The notes under the pieces are model-generated. The model had not been told where the DNA came from, searched no databases, and saw nothing but the letters and a program-made list of their open reading frames with translations. Below, in pieces: positions 53,909-61,569 of a stretch of DNA of 64,000 nucleotides (positions are counted from its first letter, which is position 1; every line of letters begins with the position of its first letter). The stretch comes from Tranzscheliella williamsii. Lineage: Eukaryota; Basidiomycota; Ustilaginomycetes; Ustilaginales; Ustilaginaceae. Made by a program: the position numbers and the translations under genes. Location: positions 1 through 64,000 of the forward strand of contig JALBYF010000055.1 of NCBI GenBank assembly GCA_023212725.1, read 5' to 3'.

Positions 53909-56900
53909 CTAGGTGGGCGGCTGCGGACAGGGCCGCAACGAGCGGCGCTTGAAGGTCGACGCGGCGGGGAACGAGAAGCGGTGCAGCTCGTGCGTGAGCC
54001 ACGCGGGCGCCCCCTGCTGCGCCTCGCCCTCCCCGCCCCGCCCCGGCGATCTGCTAGCCCGAGACGCGTCGTCGGAACCCGCACCTCCCGCTGCCGCCCC
54101 ACCCGGCTTCGCAGGATCTGTATGGTCGTCGCAGACAGCAGCCTGCCGATCGCCACTCGCACCAAGTAACTGCTCGGTGCCAGGAGCGACGTCACTGCTC
54201 GTCTTCCCGCAAGGTACCGTGGATAGCGGAGTCGCAGACACTCGCTTGCGAACCTCTGGCAATGGGCCGCTATTCCTTTCGCTTGCTTGGTGATTTTGAC
54301 GGTCCTTGTGACCTAGCGGCAGGCTCGACAGCTTTGGATCCACGGTGACAGACGGGCTGGGTTCGAAGCGATCCCAAGCACTGGGCGAGGCCGTTCCGGA
54401 GGTGGCAGTGGCTAAACCTTCAGCTTCGGCCACCGGAGACGGCAGCTGTAGTTGTCTGAATAGGGGCAACAAGCTCTCGGGCGTTGTTGTAGAGGAGCGT
54501 GGCGAGTTGGGCTCATCGCCATAGATTCCTGGGTTGGGCGGAGCAGGATCAGGCGAGCGCGCTCGCATTCCAAAGGCACCAAGCGAGCCCAAACTTTGAT
54601 GTCTGGGGAGCGTCAAATCTGCGTCGGAAGTGGTGCTGCGGTCGACCTGGGGAGGCAGAGCAACAGCAGCAGCGGCGATCGTGGCTGCTGAGGTTGATAG
54701 AAAGCGGCCTCGGTAGGGGCGACGTCGGGAAGGCAAGGTGCTGAGTGCACCAGAGGACGATGATTCACTGCCACCTTTGCTATGGGCACGCACCGAGGAG
54801 TGATCTGAAGCTGTCGATTTGAGCGAGGCTGAATGCCTCAGCTGCTTCTGCAGATCATAGCGTTCGGTAGCGGCAACGGCTTCGCTTGCTGCCGTGTTTG
54901 CAGCAGTCGCCGATATGATCGCGTCGACGGACTGAACAGAGCCTGCAGTAGATGCAGCCGCCTGTCTGGCCGAAGCGTCCATCGACCAAGGCGGCCGTGA
55001 GCTGTGGCTTGTTGAGAGGGTGCGCGTAGGTTGGCGCAGGTCGGAGGAGCCCAGCGCCTGCAAAGGGGCTTTGGAAATTTCCTGTGCCTCCGGAGTCGTA
55101 ACTGACCCATCCGAGCTGGGTTCTGCTGCGTCGTGGTAGCTGTGCGATGTCTTGGCATTGGTAGAAAAGAGGGAGAACGCTGTCCAAGAGTCGAAACTCT
55201 TTCTCCTATCAGAACGTGGTGGAGAGGCTGGAGCGAAGGGCGAGTCGCGCCCAGAGCCACTATCGGCAGCGCTCATAGCAGGGCTGCCGACAACACGGAC
55301 GTGAAAGTTGCTGCTGCTGCTGTTGCTTGCCGTCCTTTCCATATGGGTGCCACTTCCTACTGAGTAAGGAGGCTTTTTGACGGTGCGGATGATCTGAGGG
55401 CGGATCTGTATGTCATTGTGCACCGAAGTGGACGAGTATGTCCGATCACGCATGCTCATGCGCCGATTTGGGCTTTGACCTAACGCTGCCGTCGACAGAC
55501 GTGAATCAAGCATGTCTAGAGAAAGGTCTTGACCCATAACACTATCCCCATCCTCGCTCAAGGAGAAGACCGAAGTCGGTCGCTGAATAATCCGGCTGTT
55601 TCGACGTGAGGATATGCTGGCTGGCAGGCCCGGCAGCTTGAAAACTTCAATCTGCCCACTGGGACTCGCCTCGACGGCCCCGCCGACGATAGCTTCGAAG
55701 GGTGCTTCGCTGTGTCGGGAAGGGTAGGTGTTGTTTTCCTTCGAAATCAAACGGCTCGCCGATGACTCGGCCGTCGAAAGAGGCGACAATGGCGATTGGG
55801 GAGGCGTTACGTTTACGGCTCCTCGGTCGCGGTGTCCAGAAAGAGAGCGTGTCATGCTCATATAGCTGCTGGCAGCCGGACCACCTGAATTGCTTGGTTG
55901 CGGGGAGAGAGAGTGGGTATATAGCTCGTTTCCACCGGAAAAGACCAGCGGGCCTGCGGGTCTTCGAGCTGTCTCGAGGCTGATACTACGCCTTTTTCGG
56001 CAGAGGCGTAAGGGGTCGGTCTTGAGGTAGGCTATCACAGCCTCGCAAGTGACCAAGGCCCACTGTAACTCCGGAAAGCCCGTTATGTCGCTTAGTTGAA
56101 ACGCTTTGGCATAGTAGAGAGCGCTGCAGAGCCTCGTGGGACAAGCTCGCGCAAAGATATAGCTGAGGATAGGCAGTAAATCGTCGGTACTTAATACAGG
56201 GGCTGGCTCGATGGCTGCGAGAGAATTGCGACTAGACGAGTGGTAACTGCGTTGCACAGCCCAGCCAATTTCATCAATAGTGGAACGTAGAGTCTGTAGG
56301 ATCTCTACTGGAGTTCTGCGGCGGAGTTGAGTACTGGACTGTTGAGAGATGCTGGGGTTAGTCCGTGTTCGAAGACCGAGACCAGACTGCTGATGATCCT
56401 CGGTTGCTGCTAGTGTTTCCGAAACATCTTTGCTTGCGGCGTAAGTGTCAAGCAACGGACCAACATCGCCGGACGTCAGTGCATCATCGGCAAGATAGCA
56501 ATCATTTTCGCATAGCCCATCCGCCAACAAGGCTATTGCGCCCTCGAGTCGTGCGGGCCTGTGCCGTAGCGATGGGTGACGAACACCAAAATCAACAAGG
56601 CTTACTTGCGAAGCTTGATAGGTGTGTAGGATCTCTTCTAGGACCAGATCGGCCTCTGTCAGCTGGTCTTGAATCGGTCCATACATTTTGGTATGGACGA
56701 GTCCCATGACAACGTTTTCGAGAAGAGCCTTGACTCTTTGAAAAGCATCTGTGGTAAGCTGGGACGAGTGAAACCTGCCGAGGCCCTCCTCGAAGGCCTT
56801 CCAAGCCTTGAACCAGATGCCTCGTCGAATGCGATTTGCGTTGTAGCCATCAAAGCCCTTGACGTAGACGAAGGAAGACGTGAACTCGCTTGCCGAGGCA

Positions 56901-58210
56901 AAGAGGACATTGAAGGCACGGCAGAATGCTTGGCGCAAGTAGTCGGGAGCAGACGTAGCAGAGCAAAGCAGTACGATATCCTGACCGAAGCATCTCCGCG
57001 GTGGCACAATCCGCAGTATCACCTCGGAGAGCTCGGCAAACTCGCTGCGAGGAAAGTTTTGTGCAGTAGGTTCGGCATCTAGGCTCGAAGTCGGCAAAGA
57101 AATGGTGGACGCAGTTGCTGCTGCGTCTTCTGGAGTTACCGAAGGTGGGATGCGCGGGTCTGGGTGGCGAGGCAGTGTGATGATAGGATTGTCGATAGAG
57201 ATGACGCGCACCTTTATACTTTGCGGTAGGACTGTTGCAGCCGACGAGTTCCTACTGACAACATGGAAGGCCGTCTTCTCGCCTTGGCTCAGCCGACCAG
57301 ATCCGGTGCTAGGAATGTTGACGGTCCGGTAGATTGTTGTTTCGCCGACGATAGATGCTTCCCTGCGAACAGTGGCAGATTTACGATCCGTTTCAGAGTG
57401 GTGTTTTGTCTCTGCGATGTAAACCGTTTTCTGTCCTGGCTCGACGGTGACGGTCAAGGTGACTACGTCCCATTCGCTTGGTGAGCTCTGGTCTGTGGAA
57501 TCGTCGACTAAATTGTTGTGAGAAATCCCGATTTCGTTCAGCACCGTCGGTGTGCGTGTAAGGGAACGGACGGAGACGAACTGGTCCCTGTACAGCTTCG
57601 ATGGAGCAAATGCATGCAGTGCTACAAAGTCTGGATCGGAGGTGATAGCCTCGGTATCAAGCTGATGGTGCTGCAATGTTTCCTTCAGCGGGATCAACGC
57701 GAGCCTGGTTAGGTCCCATTCCTTTTGCAGAGCTGGGTTCTCAGAGAGCTGCAGATAAATCGGATTGGTGTCAAGATCATCGTCTTCTTGCTCCGTGTGA
57801 TCCAAGGAAGGGCGAAGTGTGTCAGATTGATGAAAACTAGCCATGGAGGCAGAAGTCATGGGAGGATTACCAGCTTCACCGTGTGCATGTGAGGTCTTCG
57901 AGCGAGGAAGGTGGTAGAAATCATTGGTACTCGTCAAGTCGATCGTGTCTGCGCCCGTGGAGTAGCGTCGAAGGCCAGCATTGCGGGCAGAAGCTACCGC
58001 TGCCGCATTGATGCTCTGGGTAGTGATTGTGGCATGCGGATGATATGCATGGGAAGGAGAGGGCGCAAGCTCTTCCGGAATTGAATCTCTGAGATCGAAG
58101 CCGGCAGTGGTATTAGAGAAGCGAAGTCGGGATGGATCAGAACGCCGAGAAGAGGAAGCATTCCTCTTCCTGTATGCGGGCATGAAGAGCTTGGTAAAGG
58201 CGCTCGCCAT
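53909..58210 (-). CDS. VPS9-domain protein, probable Rab5-family GEF
   Basis: An intronless protein of 1,433 residues. The N-terminal 130 residues are Ser/Thr/His-rich. A folded region of about 140-430 includes NPIYLQLSENPALQKEWDL and a beta-rich part (VVTLTVTVEPGQKTVYIAE). A helical region from about 430 leads to a VPS9-like domain around 660-735: STDDLLPILSYIFARA, then LCSALYYAKAF, then ALVTCEAVIAYLK. VPS9 domains load GTP on Rab5/Vps21 GTPases at early endosomes. The C-terminal half (about 740-1433) is disordered and Ser-rich with many possible phosphosites. No CUE domain is visible, so it is more like Muk1-type or metazoan multi-domain VPS9 proteins than Vps9 itself. The N-terminal folded region is not recognised. 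Domain assignment rests on a short pattern and is moderately sure. Confidence 0.75.
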   Translation of the reverse strand: MASAFTKLFMPAYRKRNASSSRRSDPSRLRFSNTTAGFDLRDSIPEELAPSPSHAYHPHATITTQSINAAAVASARNAGLRRYSTGADTIDLTSTNDFYHLPRSKTSHAHGEAGNPPMTSASMASFHQSDTLRPSLDHTEQEDDDLDTNPIYLQLSENPALQKEWDLTRLALIPLKETLQHHQLDTEAITSDPDFVALHAFAPSKLYRDQFVSVRSLTRTPTVLNEIGISHNNLVDDSTDQSSPSEWDVVTLTVTVEPGQKTVYIAETKHHSETDRKSATVRREASIVGETTIYRTVNIPSTGSGRLSQGEKTAFHVVSRNSSAATVLPQSIKVRVISIDNPIITLPRHPDPRIPPSVTPEDAAATASTISLPTSSLDAEPTAQNFPRSEFAELSEVILRIVPPRRCFGQDIVLLCSATSAPDYLRQAFCRAFNVLFASASEFTSSFVYVKGFDGYNANRIRRGIWFKAWKAFEEGLGRFHSSQLTTDAFQRVKALLENVVMGLVHTKMYGPIQDQLTEADLVLEEILHTYQASQVSLVDFGVRHPSLRHRPARLEGAIALLADGLCENDCYLADDALTSGDVGPLLDTYAASKDVSETLAATEDHQQSGLGLRTRTNPSISQQSSTQLRRRTPVEILQTLRSTIDEIGWAVQRSYHSSSRNSLAAIEPAPVLSTDDLLPILSYIFARACPTRLCSALYYAKAFQLSDITGFPELQWALVTCEAVIAYLKTDPLRLCRKRRSISLETARRPAGPLVFSGGNELYTHSLSPQPSNSGGPAASSYMSMTRSLSGHRDRGAVNVTPPQSPLSPLSTAESSASRLISKENNTYPSRHSEAPFEAIVGGAVEASPSGQIEVFKLPGLPASISSRRNSRIIQRPTSVFSLSEDGDSVMGQDLSLDMLDSRLSTAALGQSPNRRMSMRDRTYSSTSVHNDIQIRPQIIRTVKKPPYSVGSGTHMERTASNSSSSNFHVRVVGSPAMSAADSGSGRDSPFAPASPPRSDRRKSFDSWTAFSLFSTNAKTSHSYHDAAEPSSDGSVTTPEAQEISKAPLQALGSSDLRQPTRTLSTSHSSRPPWSMDASARQAAASTAGSVQSVDAIISATAANTAASEAVAATERYDLQKQLRHSASLKSTASDHSSVRAHSKGGSESSSSGALSTLPSRRRPYRGRFLSTSAATIAAAAVALPPQVDRSTTSDADLTLPRHQSLGSLGAFGMRARSPDPAPPNPGIYGDEPNSPRSSTTTPESLLPLFRQLQLPSPVAEAEGLATATSGTASPSAWDRFEPSPSVTVDPKLSSLPLGHKDRQNHQASERNSGPLPEVRKRVSATPLSTVPCGKTSSDVAPGTEQLLGASGDRQAAVCDDHTDPAKPGGAAAGGAGSDDASRASRSPGRGGEGEAQQGAPAWLTHELHRFSFPAASTFKRRSLRPCPQPPT

Positions 58211-59057
58211 CGTGGCCGACCCTTATGAGCTTCCAAGGGAGGAAGGGTACGGGATGGTGGCTGGTCTCAGTTGTTGTTGCGGACAGAGTCCATCTGGCTA
58301 TGCAGGTTCAACGCTCTGAAGGCGAGCAACATGATGTGAGCAGTAGCAGGGCGGACGCTTTGGAGTGAACCGAACGGTCCACAGCCGCCGTGGCTGGGCG
58401 TTCGAGCTGACTAGGAGAAGCAGCAGCGACGAGATGGATGTCATGAGCTTACTGTGACTGTGACTAGCAGCTTCATGATTGTGCCTACTAGGGTTATGCG
58501 CGGCTCAGGGTTTGGCTGGCCTTAACGGAAACGTGTGTTGCTCTCACTCGACTGTTACTGTTTGACTTTGGCATGTCGAATGCAACCAACCTAGCTTAAT
58601 TGTTGTTGCTGCGTGTTGTATCTCGGCTGACGCGCTTTATCACTTAGCACTTGGACCTGCATACGAGAACGCAGCACTTCCCACTTTAACAATCTTACCG
58701 TGACTGTGACTCACACCGTTGGCTGATGACTTGTGGCTCCCACTTGGCCCCCTTTCAGGGAGTTGTCGCCCTGTCTCCTGCTGAAGCAGCTCGGAGCCAT
58801 TCATATGCCGCGCTGTTGATTGGTAGCAAGAGGCTGCGCCATAGTCGCGCGTGCCTAAACAGGCCCTGGCCAATCTCGGAAGACGGGAGAAGCTCGTTGT
58901 ATCTCGTGGGCTCTTGAACTCCACATAGGAAACTTTTAGGAAGAGCGAGAGAGCGGAAGAGGGAAAGAAGGCAAGATCTTCGCTATAAGGATACTTTCAC
59001 CACATCAGCACCGCAGAAGACAGTCAACCGAAACTCGAGAAACTCGTGCCTTAGACC
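58211..59057. promoter_or_regulatory. Divergent promoter region, VPS9 gene / Rieske-diiron gene
   Basis: 847 bases between two outward-facing starts. CTATAAGG at 58982-58989, about 70 bases before the plus-strand ATG, is a plausible TATA box for the Rieske-diiron gene. No coding features were seen. Confidence 0.45.
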
Positions 59058-60716
59058 ATGGTCATGGTCAGGTCGACACCCAGCTCATGGCTGTTGATCG
59101 GGCCAATCACAAAGCTAGAAAGCTCAGCTCGACATCACATTACCTTGCGTCATCGTGCTACGCAAGAGTACCACTCGCTGCTCATCTTCTCTTTTCCCAC
59201 GGTCGGTGCCGATGCAGTGTCGTCGGAAGGAGGCCGATCACACTACTATTGCATGGAGTCGACCTGCCCTCATCTGGGTGCACCGCTTGAAAGTGCAGTA
59301 ATTGAAGGCAATGAGACCGAGTTTGAGGGCGAGATCGAAGACCTGGTGGTCGTCTGTCCATGGCATGAATATGACTTCAGTCTGAGTACAGGCGAGTCAT
59401 CGCACGGAATCTCAGCTTGCGTCTACTCTTGCAAAGTCCGCGATGGCCAGCTCTATATCGAAACACCCAAGCCGACCCGCGGCTGCGACAGCCACAGCTC
59501 TACCCTGGGCGATGCCGACTGGGAACTCATCGAGCTTCGGCCCGTCAGCGAATCGGTCCCTTCCGTATCGGCGAGGGAAGATGCAGCTCACAACCTCCAT
59601 CTTGCAGCATCTCAGCTTCGCGTTTCCGATGCATCTGTATCCTCATCCGCCTGCTCCTCCTCCTTGACGTCAGCCCGCGAAACGAATCAAGTTGCGAAAA
59701 GCGAAAACGGCCAAGATGCTCCAACTTCCATCCTAGCACCTGAACCTGCGCCCAAAACGTTGGTGGCGTGGGCTGTGCTCATCCTTAACACTTCAGAGCC
59801 TGCCCGAAAGGTGGCCTATACGCGCTTAGCAGCAAAGGCGTTCCGGTCGGGAGAGTGCAAAGTGGTTGGGGGAGGTAGATGGGCTGGCTCCAGCGATGCC
59901 GACAGACGGACTTGGATCACAAAGCAAGAAGAAGCGGCGCCAGAACGGCCTCCAAGAAGGAAAGAGGAGGTGCGTGTCCGTCCAGGCCAGGAAGGCAAAC
60001 GCGGCCGCGGAGGAACCGAGAAGAGCCGCATTGCAATTCTTCATTCCTTGGCCAATATCGAACAGTGGGCCATCGACCTGGCCTGGGACATTATCGCTCG
60101 AGCTCCGAAGCTGTCTGCCGAGTTCTTTTCTACAGGCCAAACGGACGATGCGGTGCAGAGAATGCCGCTCCAGTTCTTCTCTGATTTTGTCAAGGTGGCG
60201 GAGGACGAGGCCAAGCATTTCTCGTTGCTTAGCAAACGTCTGCAAGAGATGGGAAGCTACTTTGGCGCACTGCCCGTCCATCACGGCCTCTGGGATTCTG
60301 CCGTGGAGACGGCCCATTCGCTTACGGCAAGGCTGTCCATCATTCATCTAGTCCACGAAGCCCGCGGCTTGGATGTCAATCCGACTACCATCAAGAAGTT
60401 CCAAAATGCGGGCGACTTAGCTAGTGTCGAGACGCTCACCATCATCCATCTAGATGAGATCACGCATGTCTCAGCCGGCCACCGATGGCTCACCTACCTC
60501 TGTGCCCACGCGCAGCCTACCGCGCTGGATCCTGTCCAAGTGTTCCGAGAACAAGTGCGCCAGAACTTCATCGGCCGCCTCAAGGGCCCTTTCAACGCCG
60601 AGGACCGCAAGAAAGCTGGCTTGGACAAGGTCTGGTACGACGACCTTGTGGGCGAGAAGAAGAGCGAGCGTACTGCTCCGCTGGGCGTCCAGCGCAACGA
60701 AGTGCCGGGTGGCTGA
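59058..60716 (+). CDS. Rieske [2Fe-2S] - ferritin-like (DUF455) fusion protein
   Basis: An intronless 552-residue protein with two redox modules. The N-terminal Rieske-type domain (about 15-140) has C70-x-H72 in STCPHLGAPLE and C100-x2-H103 in VVCPWHEYDFSL, a complete [2Fe-2S] ligand set. A polar Ser-rich linker (about 142-230) leads to a full DUF455 ferritin-like domain (about 232-530), starting TLVAWAVLILNTSEPARKV. That domain carries E335 (HSLANIEQWAIDLAW), E384-x2-H387 (VAEDEAKHFSLL), E434 (HEARGLDVNP) and E467-x2-H470 (LDEITHV), the classical carboxylate-bridged diiron pattern, plus the block LKGPFNAEDRKKAG. Rieske proteins often feed electrons to diiron oxygenases, so a self-contained oxidase or hydroxylase is inferred; the substrate is unknown. 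No mitochondrial presequence is obvious. The first ATG lies in an ACCATGG context, and a second in-frame ATG follows at codon 3. Confidence 0.9.
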   Translation: MVMVRSTPSSWLLIGPITKLESSARHHITLRHRATQEYHSLLIFSFPTVGADAVSSEGGRSHYYCMESTCPHLGAPLESAVIEGNETEFEGEIEDLVVVCPWHEYDFSLSTGESSHGISACVYSCKVRDGQLYIETPKPTRGCDSHSSTLGDADWELIELRPVSESVPSVSAREDAAHNLHLAASQLRVSDASVSSSACSSSLTSARETNQVAKSENGQDAPTSILAPEPAPKTLVAWAVLILNTSEPARKVAYTRLAAKAFRSGECKVVGGGRWAGSSDADRRTWITKQEEAAPERPPRRKEEVRVRPGQEGKRGRGGTEKSRIAILHSLANIEQWAIDLAWDIIARAPKLSAEFFSTGQTDDAVQRMPLQFFSDFVKVAEDEAKHFSLLSKRLQEMGSYFGALPVHHGLWDSAVETAHSLTARLSIIHLVHEARGLDVNPTTIKKFQNAGDLASVETLTIIHLDEITHVSAGHRWLTYLCAHAQPTALDPVQVFREQVRQNFIGRLKGPFNAEDRKKAGLDKVWYDDLVGEKKSERTAPLGVQRNEVPGG

Positions 60717-60755
60717 ATAAAAAGAAAGAGAAAAAAAAGAAAGAAAAAAAAGGCT
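60716..60755 (+). promoter_or_regulatory. AATAAA overlapping the stop codon, then A-rich tract
   Basis: The last base of the TGA stop of the Rieske-diiron gene is the first base of AATAAA (60716-60721), and a nearly pure A/G tract follows to about 60753. This would give an extremely short 3' UTR if used for polyadenylation. It could also be a simple-sequence repeat with no role. Confidence 0.5.
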
Positions 60756-60756
60756 G

Positions 60757-61569
60757 AACTGCCTCAGCTCCATCCTCCATTTCACCTTGCAGGCTAAGCG
60801 GCCGGTTTGTATTTTACACACTGGCATGGTTGACATGGCAAAGCGCTTGTGCTTTACAAACGCTGAAGGCGCCGCGAGCGTAGTGTCATCGTGATGCATG
60901 GATACGCCGTGTGATGGACCGTGAGCTGCAAAGTGTGCGAATCACAACAATAATAATCATGACTGCCCTTCGCTTGAACCCCGCACGGGTCTCGACTGCC
61001 GCGCTGCACTACTGAGTGAATGCTGCAGCAGCACCGCTTTCGTATTGAATGAGTTGTGTGAGGTCTAGGCTATTTGAATACAGAAATCGTGGCGAATAGA
61101 AACTGTTGTATCCGCTTTAGCGAGTGATAAGATAGCCCGAATGCGCAGTCAGTTCACACGCCAACGCGCATGTCAGCTCACTTTGTTTCCTATGCAAGCC
61201 GACTCGAGTACGTAAGGCTCGCCATCTTCCTCCTTCTTACACCCCTCATCCATCTACGCTTCCAACTTGCAGTGCTTGCCGTCATCACCACGTCTTCAGT
61301 CGTCACGATTCCTATCCTGGCCGTCCCTGCGGTCGTCCTTTCATCGGTTGTTTCGCGCTACGGGCCAGAGTATCGTACTAATTCCACAGCTTACATCAAG
61401 GCCCGCTGCGTCTTTATGCATCGAGTGGATCTTCGACTTCGGGCCCCCGTATCCCATCCGGATTTGATCTCGCAGTAGCTCTTTTGGCCTCTCTTGCGAA
61501 CACCTACTTGCATCCTTGCCAGCAGCCGCTTTTGCCGCCGCCGCTGCCGCTGTCCTTGCCGCCACCGCC
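60757..61569. other. Spacer and possible 5' exons of the RING gene
   Basis: The interval holds the upstream region of the next gene. A possible small intron runs from GTACGTAAGG near 61209 to TTGCAG at about 61270, and another acceptor CTCGCAG ends at 61475, after which the frame of the RING gene is open. Upstream exons of that gene may therefore lie here, but I could not join them with confidence. Confidence 0.4.
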
